Shown: piece by piece, positions 19,387 to 30,440 of the stretch
Position numbering within the stretch: position 1 is the stretch's first letter
Layout: each line of letters begins with the position of its first letter
DNA from: Acinetobacter proteolyticus
GTDB lineage: Bacteria > Pseudomonadota > Gammaproteobacteria > Pseudomonadales > Moraxellaceae
NCBI RefSeq assembly: GCF_000367945.1
Contig: NZ_KB849179.1
Location: forward strand, 1,515,645 to 1,579,644
Direction of reading: 5' to 3'
DNA length: 64,000 nt
Program-made: the position numbers and the translations under genes
Notes under the pieces: generated by a model
Seen by the model: the letters and a program-made list of their open reading frames with translations, nothing else
Database searches by the model: none
Told to the model about the DNA's origin: nothing

Positions 19387-19893
19387 TTAAAAAATCACAC
19401 ATTCCATTTTTTGATTTCTTTCACCTGAACCAAGAGCCAAAGACTCCCATTCGGGTATAAACACAAAACTATGTCTAAAGTAAAAATTCACTGCTCGCTC
19501 ATTTTTTGGAGATACACTTAATACAATCCTAGAGTACCCTTTAGAAACTGCTAAATTCTTAATTGCAGAAATCAGCAGATCGGCTACCCCTCTAGCACGG
19601 AACATAGGATTAACCCACATAGCGATCACATTAAATTCATCTGCAGTGTTTTGAGTTCCACCAATAATACCAACTGCCTGTCCTTCTTTAATTGCTAAAA
19701 TATATTGATGTTGATTCTTGTGCGAGGCACGATTACGCCATTCTGACTCACTATATTTCTCTGCAGTGGCATAATTAACAGCTAAAACATTAGGACTATC
19801 CAATAGAGATTCTAAACGAACAGTTTTAAGGATTTTCCAATCCTCCTCGGTGGTGAGACGAACAACTACCAATTCATCCAAGTTTTGGCTCAT
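19387..19893 (-). CDS. GNAT-family N-acetyltransferase
   Basis: A 168-residue GNAT protein. The acetyl-CoA pyrophosphate-binding segment is MWVNPMFRARGVADLLI (about residues 90-106), followed by the SVSPKNERAVNFYFRHSFV motif typical of the family. Substrate unknown. It is downstream of a small membrane protein gene and the Epd-like gene on the same strand, possibly one transcript. Confidence 0.88.
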   Translation of the reverse strand: MSQNLDELVVVRLTTEEDWKILKTVRLESLLDSPNVLAVNYATAEKYSESEWRNRASHKNQHQYILAIKEGQAVGIIGGTQNTADEFNVIAMWVNPMFRARGVADLLISAIKNLAVSKGYSRIVLSVSPKNERAVNFYFRHSFVFIPEWESLALGSGERNQKMECVIF

Positions 19894-19957
19894 AAAATAC
19901 CTCGAACTAATCGCAAATCTGAATTTTTATAAAAGATTCTCAGAAATTAGCTTAGAT

Positions 19958-20272
19958 TTATTCAGTTCCTTTCCCACCTTTTACTACAATTTCTAGCAAA
20001 TTCACCATTTCAACATTCTGTTTTTCTAAAGCGGCAATATTTGCCACCGTTCGATCTAAAACCTCTTGTTGTACATGCATCTTTTTGGCGAGATCTTGCA
20101 TAATTTCCAAACTCTTTTTCAGATGTAGCTCTAGGTGTATAACCTTTTCTTCAAGATGTAGTACCTGACTATCTGAGTTTGGTACGTCTACGCTTTTAAA
20201 CTGAAGCCAGAATAAAAAAGCCACCGCCATCAATAAAACAGCAATAAATCCCCAAATCAACATCAATGTCAT
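19958..20272 (-). CDS. Small membrane-anchored coiled-coil protein
   Basis: A 104-residue protein, unrecognised. One N-terminal TM helix (residues about 2-24, LMLIWGFIAVLLMAVAFLFW) is followed by a long predicted coiled coil (about 38-90, HLEEKVIHLELHLKKSL...). The ATG at 20272 is preceded by a GGGGTG Shine-Dalgarno; a GTG 12 bases upstream is less likely. It is 39 bases downstream of the Epd-like gene. The layout resembles a membrane-tethered structural protein; no function is assigned. Confidence 0.7.
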   Translation of the reverse strand: MTLMLIWGFIAVLLMAVAFLFWLQFKSVDVPNSDSQVLHLEEKVIHLELHLKKSLEIMQDLAKKMHVQQEVLDRTVANIAALEKQNVEMVNLLEIVVKGGKGTE

Positions 20273-20311
20273 GCGACACCCCACATTATTTTTTATATCT
20301 TATTTAAAATA

Positions 20312-21337
20312 TTAATCACAAAAAGTTTCACACAAATCTAGCAAGCGATTTGCATACCCCCATTCATTATCATACCACGCAAAAACTTTTGCTTGATGTC
20401 CCACCACCATGGTTTGAGTTAAATCTACAATCAAAGAATAAGGTGAATGGTTAAAGTCACTTGACACCAGATCCTCATCTGTCACTTGCATTATCTGTGC
20501 ATAGTCATATTGCGCCGCTTTGCTCAAAACTTCATTGATTTTATGTACGGTAATCGGTGAATGCGAAACAAAAGTGAGATTAATGGCAGCCACATTAATG
20601 GTCGGTACACGAATGGAATAACCATTGATCCGATCTTCCATTTTCGGCATGACCTGTTTCAATGCCCCTAAGGCACTCGATGTGGTTGGAATAATATTCT
20701 GCCCTGAGGCACGTGCGCGACGTAAATCTCGGTGCGCATGATCTAATACCGACTGATCTGCAGTGACCGCATGGATTTCTGTCATTAATGCGGTATCAAT
20801 GCCAAAGGCATCATCAATAATTTTGACCAACGGCACTAAAGCCTGTGTGGTACATGAGACACTAGAAATGATTTGATCTGTGGCCTTTACGTCATTGTGA
20901 TTGACACCATAGACAATCGCCGCGTCCACAGAATCAAAAGGCGCAGCACCAATAATCACACGCTTGGCACCAGCCTCAACATGGCGAGTCGCATCGGCGC
21001 GGGAGCGGAATAGACCTGTGCATTCAAGTACCACATCAATGTGTAAGTCGGTCCAAGGCAATAATTCTGGCTGCGCCTGCTTAAAAACCTGTAGTTTTAA
21101 CTGGCGTTGATTGGACTGGATATTCAAAAAAATATGTTGATTTTCAATTTGAATTTCAACCTTTCCTGCAAAACGACCATGTGTGGTGTCGTATTTGAAC
21201 AAGTGCACCAAGGTCTGCACATCAGCAATATCATTAATGGCAACAATATCAAACTGAAATTGCTTAGGACTCTCAAACCACGCACGTAATACATTCCGAC
21301 CAATTCGACCAAATCCATTGATAGCGATACGTTGCAT
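20312..21337 (-). CDS. GAPDH-superfamily dehydrogenase, erythrose-4-phosphate dehydrogenase-like
   Basis: A 341-residue GAPDH-fold enzyme. The NAD-binding start RIAINGFGRIGRNVLRAW, the catalytic Cys in SVSCTTQALVP and the His in EIHAVTADQSV are visible. Blocks such as DLRRARASGQNIIP and SSDFNHSPYSLIVDLTQT resemble Epd more than glycolytic GAPDH, suggesting a role in pyridoxal-phosphate synthesis (erythrose-4-P to 4-phosphoerythronate). The usual NASCTTNC segment is altered (N-A to S-V before the Cys; N-C to Q-A after it), so exact substrate is uncertain. Confidence 0.8.
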   Translation of the reverse strand: MQRIAINGFGRIGRNVLRAWFESPKQFQFDIVAINDIADVQTLVHLFKYDTTHGRFAGKVEIQIENQHIFLNIQSNQRQLKLQVFKQAQPELLPWTDLHIDVVLECTGLFRSRADATRHVEAGAKRVIIGAAPFDSVDAAIVYGVNHNDVKATDQIISSVSCTTQALVPLVKIIDDAFGIDTALMTEIHAVTADQSVLDHAHRDLRRARASGQNIIPTTSSALGALKQVMPKMEDRINGYSIRVPTINVAAINLTFVSHSPITVHKINEVLSKAAQYDYAQIMQVTDEDLVSSDFNHSPYSLIVDLTQTMVVGHQAKVFAWYDNEWGYANRLLDLCETFCD

Positions 21338-21458
21338 GTAGCGTCCTTATTCATAAAAACATCATCTTTTCTATGCTATATGGTAAAACATCAAGCACAT
21401 TGTTGAATATAGATTTTTAGCTTAAACACAGTTTTATATGATATTGCTTGTAAAATCG

Positions 21459-21487
21459 TTGGTGAGGCAGGTATTTTCCGTTATAAT
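21459..21487 (+). promoter_or_regulatory. Sigma-70 promoter of alaS
   Basis: A -35 TTGGTG (21459-21464), 17-base spacer and -10 TATAAT (21482-21487). It predicts a start near 21494 and an alaS leader of about 110 bases. Confidence 0.75.
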
Positions 21488-21609
21488 TTAGCACTTTTAA
21501 AATCTATGCCACGCACTGGGTTCGATTGTAGAACGTTAGATACAATGTACCTTGTTGCATATAGCCAAATTCAAAATTATGGAGTGTCTTGGTTGTGAGT
21601 ACTCGCTTT

Positions 21610-24285
21610 ATGACATCAGCTGAAATCCGTGAAGCATTTTTGCGTTATTTCGAATCGCAAGGGCATACACGTGTCGCTTCGAGTTCTCTCGTTCCCGCCA
21701 ACGACCCAACTTTGCTGTTTACCAATGCTGGTATGAACCAGTTTAAAGATTGTTTCTTAGGTTTAGAAAAGCGCGACTATGTTCGTGCTGTTTCATCACA
21801 AAAATGTGTCCGTGCTGGCGGTAAACACAATGACCTCGACAACGTCGGTTATACAGCACGTCACCACACTTTCTTTGAAATGTTAGGTAACTTCTCTTTC
21901 GGTGATTATTTCAAGCAAAATGCACTGAAATTTGCTTGGGAATTTTTGACCAGCGAACAGTGGTTAGGCTTACCTAAAGATCGTTTATATGTCACAGTTT
22001 ATCATACCGATGATGAAGCATTTGATATCTGGAACAAAGAAATCGGGATCGATGCTGAACGTATTATCCGTATTGGCGATAACAAAGGTGGCCAATATGC
22101 ATCAGACAACTTCTGGGCAATGGGTGACACAGGTCCTTGTGGTCCATGTTCTGAAATTTTCTATGATCATGGTGACCATATTTGGGGTGGCTTACCAGGC
22201 ACACCAGAAGAAGATGGTGACCGTTTCATCGAAATCTGGAACAACGTTTTCATGCAGTTCAACCGTACTGCGGATGGTGTCATGCACCCTCTTCCAGCAC
22301 CTTCTGTGGATACAGGCATGGGCTTGGAGCGTATTTCGGCTGTACTGCAACATGTCAATTCAAACTATGAAATTGACTTGTTCCAACACTTATTAAAAGC
22401 TGCTGCTGAAATCATTGGTTTAGATACCACTGCCATTGAAGCAGAAGCGAAAGCACAAAATAAACCTGTTGAATACCCAGCCTCGTTAAAAGTCATTGCT
22501 GACCATGCGCGTTCATGTTCATTCTTGATTGCTGACGGTGTTAACCCTTCAAATGAAGGTCGTGGTTATGTGTTGCGTCGTATTATTCGTCGTGCCGTCC
22601 GTCATGGTAACAAGTTAGGTGCAACAGGTTCATTCTTCTATAAGATGTTACAGCCGCTAATTGAAGTGATGGGCGATGCTTATCCAGAACTTGCAGCACA
22701 GCAAGCACGCATCGAAGCACAGCTTCTTAAAGAAGAAGAGCAATTCGCGAAGACACTTGAGCAAGGCTTAAAGTTGTTAGAAGGTGAATTAGCACAACTG
22801 AAAGGCAATGTGATTGCTGGTGAAACCGTATTTAAACTATACGATACTTACGGTTTCCCGACCGACTTAACCGCTGATATTGCACGTGAGCGTGACCTGA
22901 CCATTGATGAAGCTGGTTTCGAAGTTGAAATGGCTGCACAACGCCAACGCGCACGTGATGCGGGTAAATTCGCAGTTGACTATAACAGTATTGTCAAAGT
23001 TGAAGGCGAAACTCAATTTGATGGCTATGATGCGACTCAAGGCCAAGGTCAAATTGTTGCGATCTATAAAGATGGCGTGCAAGTTGATGAAATCAACGAA
23101 GGTGACGAAGCGCTTATCGTATTGAACCAAACCCCTTTCTATGCAGAAAGCGGTGGTCAAATCGGTGACACTGGTATCTTCAAAAACGATACAGGTATCT
23201 TTGAAGTTCAAGATACCAAAAAATCTGGCGGTGCTTTTGTACACCAAGGTATCGTGACCATGGGTAGCCTCAAAGCCACTCAAAATGTTGAAGCAACGGT
23301 TAAAGCGGATATTCGTGCAGCAACAGCACGCAATCACTCTGCAACTCACCTTTTACACGCAGCTTTACGTCAGATTCTTGGTGAGCATGTTCAACAGAAG
23401 GGTTCTTTGGTTGCCAGCGATATTTTACGTTTCGACTTTGCCAATGACCAACCTGTTTCTTTTGAACAATTGCAGCAAATTGAACGTTTAGTCAATGCTG
23501 AAGTGATTGCCAATACAGCGGTAAGCACTGAACTGCTGGATATCGAAACAGCAAAAGCCAAAGGTGCGATGATGCTATTCGGTGAAAAGTACGGTGAAGA
23601 AGTTCGCGTACTTTCTATGGGTTCAGTGATTGATGAGAAAAACTTCTCGATCGAACTGTGTGGTGGTATTCACGTAAAACGCACAGGTGATATTGGCCTG
23701 TTCAAAATCACCTCTGAAGGTGGTGTCGCTGCTGGCGTTCGTCGTATTGAAGCTGTGACTGGCACCAAAGCGCTTGAAGTGGTTCAAAAAGCAGAAACTG
23801 ATATCCAAACCATCAATGGTTTGCTGAAAGCGCAAAAAGAGCAAACCGTAGAGAAAGTTGAAGCGATTGTTGAAACTGCTTCTAACCTACAAAAGCAAAT
23901 TGAACAATTGAATCAAAAGTTAGCCAGCTTCCAAGCAGCTGAACTCTTGGATCAAGTCAAAGACATTGCTGGTCGTCAAACATTGATTACCACTGTACAA
24001 GGTTTAGATGCCAAATCATTACGCAATCTTCATGATAGCGTAAAATCAAAATTAGAAGATGCAGTCATTATTTTAGCTGGTGTTGAAGGTGATAAAGTGA
24101 GTTTAATCGCCTCTGTCGCTAAACAATATACTGCAACTCTAAAAGCAGGTGACATCATTAAACACTTGGCTCAAGAGCTTGGTGGTAAAGGTGGTGGTAA
24201 ACCTGACTTAGCACAAGGTGGCGCGCCACTTAACGAGAAGTTTGATCAAGTGATTGCAGCTTTACCTGCATGGCTTGCGCAATAA
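21610..24285 (+). CDS. alaS: Alanyl-tRNA synthetase
   Basis: An 891-residue class II synthetase. The aminoacylation core begins [21 protein letters not shown] and holds [14 protein letters not shown] and [18 protein letters not shown]. The editing domain has the zinc motif [11 protein letters not shown] and the later [14 protein letters not shown] Gly-rich C-terminal C-Ala domain ends the protein. The ATG at 21610 aligns with pseudomonad AlaS. A GTG at 21595 is better spaced from the GGAG at 21581 and would add five residues, so the start is not certain. Confidence 0.96.
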   Translation: MTSAEIREAFLRYFESQGHTRVASSSLVPANDPTLLFTNAGMNQFKDCFLGLEKRDYVRAVSSQKCVRAGGKHNDLDNVGYTARHHTFFEMLGNFSFGDYFKQNALKFAWEFLTSEQWLGLPKDRLYVTVYHTDDEAFDIWNKEIGIDAERIIRIGDNKGGQYASDNFWAMGDTGPCGPCSEIFYDHGDHIWGGLPGTPEEDGDRFIEIWNNVFMQFNRTADGVMHPLPAPSVDTGMGLERISAVLQHVNSNYEIDLFQHLLKAAAEIIGLDTTAIEAEAKAQNKPVEYPASLKVIADHARSCSFLIADGVNPSNEGRGYVLRRIIRRAVRHGNKLGATGSFFYKMLQPLIEVMGDAYPELAAQQARIEAQLLKEEEQFAKTLEQGLKLLEGELAQLKGNVIAGETVFKLYDTYGFPTDLTADIARERDLTIDEAGFEVEMAAQRQRARDAGKFAVDYNSIVKVEGETQFDGYDATQGQGQIVAIYKDGVQVDEINEGDEALIVLNQTPFYAESGGQIGDTGIFKNDTGIFEVQDTKKSGGAFVHQGIVTMGSLKATQNVEATVKADIRAATARNHSATHLLHAALRQILGEHVQQKGSLVASDILRFDFANDQPVSFEQLQQIERLVNAEVIANTAVSTELLDIETAKAKGAMMLFGEKYGEEVRVLSMGSVIDEKNFSIELCGGIHVKRTGDIGLFKITSEGGVAAGVRRIEAVTGTKALEVVQKAETDIQTINGLLKAQKEQTVEKVEAIVETASNLQKQIEQLNQKLASFQAAELLDQVKDIAGRQTLITTVQGLDAKSLRNLHDSVKSKLEDAVIILAGVEGDKVSLIASVAKQYTATLKAGDIIKHLAQELGGKGGGKPDLAQGGAPLNEKFDQVIAALPAWLAQ

Positions 24286-24351
24286 TAAAGACTTCACTTT
24301 TGTGTAACTGACCCTGATGCCTCTCAGGGTCATGGCTTATATGGAACAACT

Positions 24352-25632
24352 ATGGCATTAATCGTTCAAAAATATGGCGGTACCTCTATGGGTACTCCTG
24401 AGCGCATTTTAAATGTTGCTCGTCGTGTCAAGCGTTGGCATGACCATGGTCACAAAGTGGTCGTGGTCGTATCAGCAATGAGTGGTGAAACTAACCGCTT
24501 ACTTGCGCTTGCCAAGGCCATTACCAGCACCCCTGACCCACGTGAATTAGATCAAATGGTGTCAACGGGTGAACAAGTAACGATTTCCATGTTAGCGATG
24601 GCACTCAATTCAATTGGTGTAGAAGCTAAGTCATATACAGGTCGTCAAGTTGGGATTAAAACCGACAGCGCGTTTACCAAAGCACGTATTGAATCCATCG
24701 ACACAGATGTCATGACTGCAGATTTAGATGCTGGTCGTGTCATCGTCGTTGCTGGTTTCCAAGGTTACGATGACAATGGCAATATTACCACTTTAGGTCG
24801 TGGCGGTTCTGACACTTCAGGCGTTGCACTTGCAGCAGCGTTGAAAGCAGATGAATGCCAGATTTATACCGATGTAGATGGTGTTTACACCACCGACCCG
24901 CGCGTAGCGCCTAAAGCGAAAAAAGTTGACCGTATCTCTTTTGAAGAAATGCTGGAAATGGCATCTTTAGGTTCAAAAGTGCTACAAATCCGCTCTGTTG
25001 AATTCGCAGGCAAATATCAAGTGCCATTACGTGTGTTATCAAGTTTTGATAACGAGAATGATGGCGCATTTGATGATGATTTCAAACAAAACGTAGGCAC
25101 ACTAATTACGACTGAGGCAGAAGACGATATGGAACAACCAATCATTGCAGGTATTGCATTTAACCGTGACGAAGCAAAACTCACTATTTTGGGTGTTCCT
25201 GATGAACCAGGTATCGCATCTAAAATCTTGTCACCGATTAGCAATGCCAATATCGAAGTGGATATGATTATCCAAAATGTTGAAGAAGATGGTACAACTG
25301 ATTTTACTTTTACCGTGAATCGTAACGACTTGGCGAAAGCAAAAGCAATTTTAGAGCAAACTGCAAACAGCATCGAAGGCTGCGAAGTTGTAACACGTGA
25401 TGACATCGTAAAAGTGTCTATCGTAGGTGTTGGTATGCGCTCTCATGCGGGTGTAGCGAGCAAAATGTTCACTGCATTGGCAGAAGAAAGCATTAATATT
25501 CTCATGATTTCTACATCAGAAATCAAAGTTTCTGTCATCATCGAAGAAAACTACTTGGAATTGGCAGTACGTTGTTTACATACAGCTTTTGGCCTAGACC
25601 GTGAACACGGCGAAAGCAGTGCACGTGCTTAA
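24352..25632 (+). CDS. lysC: Aspartokinase
   Basis: A 426-residue monofunctional aspartokinase. The kinase motif QKYGGTSMGTPERI is at the N-terminus and TLGRGGSDTSGVALAAAL in the amino-acid kinase domain. The C-terminal part (about 260-420) holds two ACT domains (TILGVPDEPGIASKIL and VSIVGVGMRSHAGVASKMF), the sites of feedback control by lysine and threonine. It phosphorylates aspartate, entering the lysine, threonine and methionine pathways. It lies between alaS and csrA, a conserved gammaproteobacterial order. Confidence 0.97.
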   Translation: MALIVQKYGGTSMGTPERILNVARRVKRWHDHGHKVVVVVSAMSGETNRLLALAKAITSTPDPRELDQMVSTGEQVTISMLAMALNSIGVEAKSYTGRQVGIKTDSAFTKARIESIDTDVMTADLDAGRVIVVAGFQGYDDNGNITTLGRGGSDTSGVALAAALKADECQIYTDVDGVYTTDPRVAPKAKKVDRISFEEMLEMASLGSKVLQIRSVEFAGKYQVPLRVLSSFDNENDGAFDDDFKQNVGTLITTEAEDDMEQPIIAGIAFNRDEAKLTILGVPDEPGIASKILSPISNANIEVDMIIQNVEEDGTTDFTFTVNRNDLAKAKAILEQTANSIEGCEVVTRDDIVKVSIVGVGMRSHAGVASKMFTALAEESINILMISTSEIKVSVIIEENYLELAVRCLHTAFGLDREHGESSARA

Positions 25633-25680
25633 TTAATAGCTGCTTAAACATATTTACTCGCAAGTAAATAAGAAAAAAAA

Positions 25681-25718
25681 CAGAGCCACTATAGTTTTTT
25701 TTATAGTGGCTCTGTTAT
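25681..25718 (+). terminator. Terminator-like hairpin after lysC
   Basis: A perfect 13-bp stem CAGAGCCACTATA / TATAGTGGCTCTG with an eight-base loop (25694-25701). The 3' T-run is weak (TTATATT) and an A8 tract precedes the stem, so it may work best on the opposite strand. Confidence 0.65.
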
Positions 25719-25869
25719 ATTAGCCTTGAGGTTTTTAAGAAGCTTCTCACAGAACTTACTAAAAAAAATGTTTTTTACATATTTCTGTTAGAATTTTCTG
25801 TATATTAGGCTGTGCTTTCAAACAATGAATTCCCTGTCGCAAGTTTAAGCGTTTAGCAAGGAGATAAAC

Positions 25870-26133
25870 ATGCTGATTCTGACCCGTCGTGTCGGAGAAA
25901 CATTAATGATTGGGGATCAAGTCAGTGTTACTGTGCTTGGCGTAAAAGGCAATCAGGTGCGTATTGGTGTAAATGCTCCAAAAGAAGTTTCTGTGCATCG
26001 TGAGGAAATTTACCAACGTATCCAACATGAACGTGCCATGCATGAGCATCTGCAACATCTTGATCAAGATTATCAACATTCTTATGAAGAAGAGAATAAT
26101 GAGTTCCCTCGTCATAATAACTTCAATCGTTAA
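25870..26133 (+). CDS. csrA: Carbon storage regulator CsrA
   Basis: An 87-residue CsrA. The first 55 residues ([18 protein letters not shown]...[19 protein letters not shown]) are the canonical RNA-binding dimer, with Arg44-equivalent in VHREEIY. The C-terminal 30 residues form a His/Glu/Asn-rich extension absent from E. coli CsrA (61 residues). It binds GGA motifs in mRNA leaders to control translation and stability. Shine-Dalgarno aaggaga. Confidence 0.95.
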   Translation: MLILTRRVGETLMIGDQVSVTVLGVKGNQVRIGVNAPKEVSVHREEIYQRIQHERAMHEHLQHLDQDYQHSYEEENNEFPRHNNFNR

Positions 26134-26155
26134 TGCGCAGAATGCTTCTCGAATG

Positions 26156-26193
26156 ATTAAAGCGACTATTCTTAGTCGCTTTAATTGTTTTTA
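26156..26193 (+). terminator. Intrinsic terminator after csrA
   Basis: A 13-bp perfect stem ATTAAAGCGACTA / TAGTCGCTTTAAT with a four-base loop, then TGTTTTT. It is shared with the convergent rnhB gene, whose stop lies at 26191. Confidence 0.85.
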
Positions 26194-26757
26194 CAGACCC
26201 AAAACTTTCTTGACTGGTCCATAACTTCGGCGGTGTTGATCAATCACACCATGGGCTGCAATGGCTTCAAAATGTGCTTTGGTTGGATAACCTTTGTGTT
26301 TGGCAAAACCATAGTCAGGAAATTGTTGATCAAGTTCCTGCATTTGACGATCACGCGTTACTTTAGCCAGAATACTGGCGGCACTGATTTCTGCATGACT
26401 GGCATCCCCACCCACAATCGCTTCACAAGGAATGGTGATTCCTTTTGGAATCTGATTCCCATCTACAATCACTTTGATCGGTTGGGTTGCCAAGCCCTCT
26501 ACTGCACGACGCATGGCAAGGAATGTGGCTTGTAAAATATTTAATTCATCAATTTCAGCATGGTTTGCTTCAGCAATTGACCAAGCAAGTGCTTTTTCCT
26601 GAATTTCAATAAAAAGCTTTTCCCGTTTTTTTTCGGTTAGCTTTTTAGAGTCATTTAAACCTTCAATCGGATTATTTGGATCTAAAATGACTGCGGCGGC
26701 AACAACAGAACCTACTAATGGTCCACGCCCCGCCTCATCTACACCTGCAACTTTCAT
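26191..26757 (-). CDS. rnhB: Ribonuclease HII
   Basis: A 188-residue RNase HII. The catalytic Asp-Glu pair is in [14 protein letters not shown] at the N-terminus. Further acidic residues are in [11 protein letters not shown] and [21 protein letters not shown]. The C-terminal [14 protein letters not shown] motif is typical. It removes ribonucleotides embedded in DNA. It ends at the csrA terminator and is read on the opposite strand. Confidence 0.97.
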   Translation of the reverse strand: MKVAGVDEAGRGPLVGSVVAAAVILDPNNPIEGLNDSKKLTEKKREKLFIEIQEKALAWSIAEANHAEIDELNILQATFLAMRRAVEGLATQPIKVIVDGNQIPKGITIPCEAIVGGDASHAEISAASILAKVTRDRQMQELDQQFPDYGFAKHKGYPTKAHFEAIAAHGVIDQHRRSYGPVKKVLGL

Positions 26758-26794
26758 AAAAAATCTCTAAAGGCTGATGGCTCAGCCTATTTGC

Positions 26795-27178
26795 TTAACT
26801 TGCTTTCTTTAAAGTTTCTGCTACGCAAGCATTCACGGTTTGTGAAACAACTTGAGTCACAATCGTCGCACGCGCAGTTGGATCGATTGCTGCTGTCGCT
26901 AATTCAACCGCTGTAACGCTATTTGGCGCTTTTTCGCTGACACAACCACACACTTCAGTTTGGATGTTATCGCGCTGTTCTGCTGTCATTAAACGGGTCG
27001 CTGTTTTCCATGCTGGAAGTGCATTGATTTCATTAATACATTTTGCATTTACTGCAACTTTTAATGCCGCCATACCTAACTGCTGAGACGTTGCTCCAGC
27101 AGAATTACTTCCATCTGGTGTAACACATCCTGTTAAAGCTAAAACGACAGGGGCAACAATAAGTACCAACTTTTTCAT
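26795..27178 (-). CDS. Putative lipoprotein
   Basis: A 127-residue protein with a lipoprotein signal: hydrophobic residues 4-15 then the lipobox LTGC with Cys18. The mature part is Ala/Thr-rich with four Cys residues (in AKCINE, EVCGC and NACVAE), which may form disulphides. I do not recognise the family. It lies 37 bases upstream of rnhB on the same strand. Confidence 0.8.
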   Translation of the reverse strand: MKKLVLIVAPVVLALTGCVTPDGSNSAGATSQQLGMAALKVAVNAKCINEINALPAWKTATRLMTAEQRDNIQTEVCGCVSEKAPNSVTAVELATAAIDPTARATIVTQVVSQTVNACVAETLKKAS

Positions 27179-27401
27179 GATTTCTAACCTGTATCTAATT
27201 TTTGGCAGGCGTATTGTGCCTAAATGACACGCGTTATGATATGACTCTATGTAATCTTTACATAATATAACAATTATAACTTAACAATAGCCATCTGACT
27301 GTTCCAAGCATAAAACGCTCCGTTACATTTCCGTTGTATGCGAAACAACAAGGGCTATCTAGAATTAAAACAAATCATCAAAACAAAGCTAGGATGTTGC
27401 A

Positions 27402-27956
27402 ATGCCAACCTCAGCACAATATTACACCCGAACGGCACAAATTATTCATTGGCTCATGGCTGCTATTTTCATTGCTGCCTGGTTGATTGGTTTCTATAGC
27501 GGCAACTTCCTCAGCTATGAGGTTGATGGAAGCTTTAAGGGCAATGTGATTACACTACATAAGAATATCGCGACCACCATCATTTTCTTGGTTGTGATTC
27601 GCATCTTTTGGCGCTATACCCATCCTGCCCCTCAATTGCCAGACACCATGTCGCCGCTGATGAAAACTTTGGCACATGTGGGCCACTTCCTGCTTTATTT
27701 AATGCTGCTTGCACTGCCAATTACAGGCTGTTTATTTAGCTGGAGCGCTGGGCACCCTGCACCTGTTTTATATTTGTTTGAAATTCCGCGTATAGTACAA
27801 GACAATCCAGACTTACTTGCAATTGTTAAACCAATTCACATTTATCTCTCATGGTTTGCTGGCTTATTGGTTGCAGGACATGCTTTAGCGGCAATCAAAC
27901 ATCACTTGATTGATAAAGACAATGTCTTACTCAGTATGTTGCGCCAACCTAAATAA
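27402..27956 (+). CDS. Cytochrome b561 family protein
   Basis: A 184-residue protein with four TM helices. The conserved haem-ligand histidines are in QIIHWLMAAIF, TLHKNIATT, HVGHFLLYLMLLALPITG and GHALAAIKHHLID, matching proteobacterial b561 (CybB-like; about 175 residues). Such proteins transfer electrons from quinols and can reduce superoxide. It is a single gene with its own terminator. Confidence 0.93.
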   Translation: MPTSAQYYTRTAQIIHWLMAAIFIAAWLIGFYSGNFLSYEVDGSFKGNVITLHKNIATTIIFLVVIRIFWRYTHPAPQLPDTMSPLMKTLAHVGHFLLYLMLLALPITGCLFSWSAGHPAPVLYLFEIPRIVQDNPDLLAIVKPIHIYLSWFAGLLVAGHALAAIKHHLIDKDNVLLSMLRQPK

Positions 27957-27966
27957 TTCTTCAGAC

Positions 27967-27996
27967 ATAAAAAAACCGCTTTACGCGGTTTTTTTA
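27967..27996 (+). terminator. Bidirectional terminator, b561 gene and adenine deaminase
   Basis: Stem AAAAACCGC / GCGGTTTTT with a TTTAC loop and long A and T tracts. It lies between two convergent stop codons. Confidence 0.9.
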
Positions 27997-27998
27997 AT

Positions 27999-29027
<1,029 letters not shown>

Positions 29028-29120
29028 TTATCGAAATAACGCCCTTTAAGCTCTCTTCAAAAATGAGCCATCATGACAACAGCTCAAAAAGAGAATGATA
29101 AAAGAATAACAATGTTTTGC

Positions 29121-30440
29121 TTAGCCGCCAAATGCAACAAATTTAAACACCCACAAAGCCGCAATAATCCAAACCATATAAGGAACGGTCTTTGCTTTTC
29201 CTGTCAGTAATTTAACCAATGCATAGCTGATAAAACCCATCGCAATACCATCAGCAATTGAATAGGTAAATGGCATAAATACAATCGTTAAAAATGCAGG
29301 AACAGCTTCAGTAATATCATCCCAGTCAATATGCGTGATCCCTTGGATCATCAACACACCAATAAATAACAATGCGGGTGCTGTTGCAAAACCTGGAACT
29401 GATTGGGCCAATGGCGCCAAGAACAAGCAACCAATAAACAAGAAGGCAACAACGACTGCGGTTAGTCCCGTACGTCCACCAGCAGCAACACCCGAAGCAG
29501 ATTCAATATAAGGTGTTGTTGAAGAAGTACCTAATGCCGCACCAGCAACAATTGCAGTTGAGTCAGCAAATAAGGCTTTCTTCAAACGTGGCAATTTACC
29601 ATCTTGAAGCAGACCTGCACGATGTGATACCCCCACCAAAGTTCCAGTACTGTCAAATAAATCGACAATAAAGAAGACGAAAATCACCCCAACCATACTG
29701 GCAGTAAATAGACCTTCAAAGTCCATTTGCATAAAGGTAGGGGCTAGAGAAGGAACTTGACCAACAACGCCTTTAAACTCATTCAAGCCCATTGCAGTTG
29801 CAATTGCAGTCACCACCAAAATACTCAGGATGATCGCGCCACGAACTTTAAACTGATGTAAAACCACAATCATCAAGAAGCCAAATAAGGCCAATAAGAC
29901 GGTTGGCTGTTTGATATCACCAAGACCAACTAAAGTCGCTGGATTAGCAACAATAATGCCTGCATTTTTAAGCGCAATGAGGGCAAGGAATAAACCAATA
30001 CCACCACCAATTGCAAATTTCAGTGACATTGGAATCGCATTGACAATCGCTTCGCGAATTTTAAAGAAGCTGATTGCGAGGAAAACCAAACCAGAGACAA
30101 AGACTGCAGCAAGTGCAGTTTGCCAAGGCACGCCCATGCCTAAACAGACCGAATAGGTAAAATAAGCATTTAAACCCATACCAGGTGCAAGTGCGATTGG
30201 GTAATTCGCAATAATTCCCATGACCAAACACCCAATTGCTGCAGCCAAACAGGTCGCAACAAACACAGCACCATGATCCATGCCAGTTTCAGAAAGAATG
30301 AGTGGGTTTACAATGATGATGTAACACATCGTTAAAAATGTAGTCACACCTGCTAGAACTTCTGTTCTAAAGTTGGTTTTGTTCTCGCTCAGTTTAAATA
30401 AGCGTTCTAGCAAACCAGCCGAAGCATTAGGCGTTGTCAT
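29121..30440 (-). CDS. NCS2-family purine permease (AzgA/PbuG type)
   Basis: A 439-residue protein with 12 or more TM helices. It has the AzgA-subfamily pattern: TEVLAGVTTFLTMCYIIIVNPLIL at the start, then ALAPGMGLNAYFTY, FFIVDLFDSTGTLVGVS and TSSTTPYIESASGVAAGGRTG. Transporters of this group import adenine, guanine or hypoxanthine by proton symport. It is 123 bases upstream of the adenine deaminase gene on the same strand, suggesting an adenine uptake and salvage unit. Confidence 0.92.
   Translation of the reverse strand: MTTPNASAGLLERLFKLSENKTNFRTEVLAGVTTFLTMCYIIIVNPLILSETGMDHGAVFVATCLAAAIGCLVMGIIANYPIALAPGMGLNAYFTYSVCLGMGVPWQTALAAVFVSGLVFLAISFFKIREAIVNAIPMSLKFAIGGGIGLFLALIALKNAGIIVANPATLVGLGDIKQPTVLLALFGFLMIVVLHQFKVRGAIILSILVVTAIATAMGLNEFKGVVGQVPSLAPTFMQMDFEGLFTASMVGVIFVFFIVDLFDSTGTLVGVSHRAGLLQDGKLPRLKKALFADSTAIVAGAALGTSSTTPYIESASGVAAGGRTGLTAVVVAFLFIGCLFLAPLAQSVPGFATAPALLFIGVLMIQGITHIDWDDITEAVPAFLTIVFMPFTYSIADGIAMGFISYALVKLLTGKAKTVPYMVWIIAALWVFKFVAFGG

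Noticed and set aside
22867..23349. Long antisense reading frame inside alaS (160 codons)
   Set aside because: It is a shadow of the alaS codon pattern; there is no Shine-Dalgarno or recognisable protein. The same applies to opposite-strand frames in maeB, lysC, dnaB, mnmG and others.
24311..24330. Hairpin ACCCTGA/TCAGGGT between alaS and lysC as a terminator
   Set aside because: Only 7 bp and no T-tract; it is not supported as a terminator.
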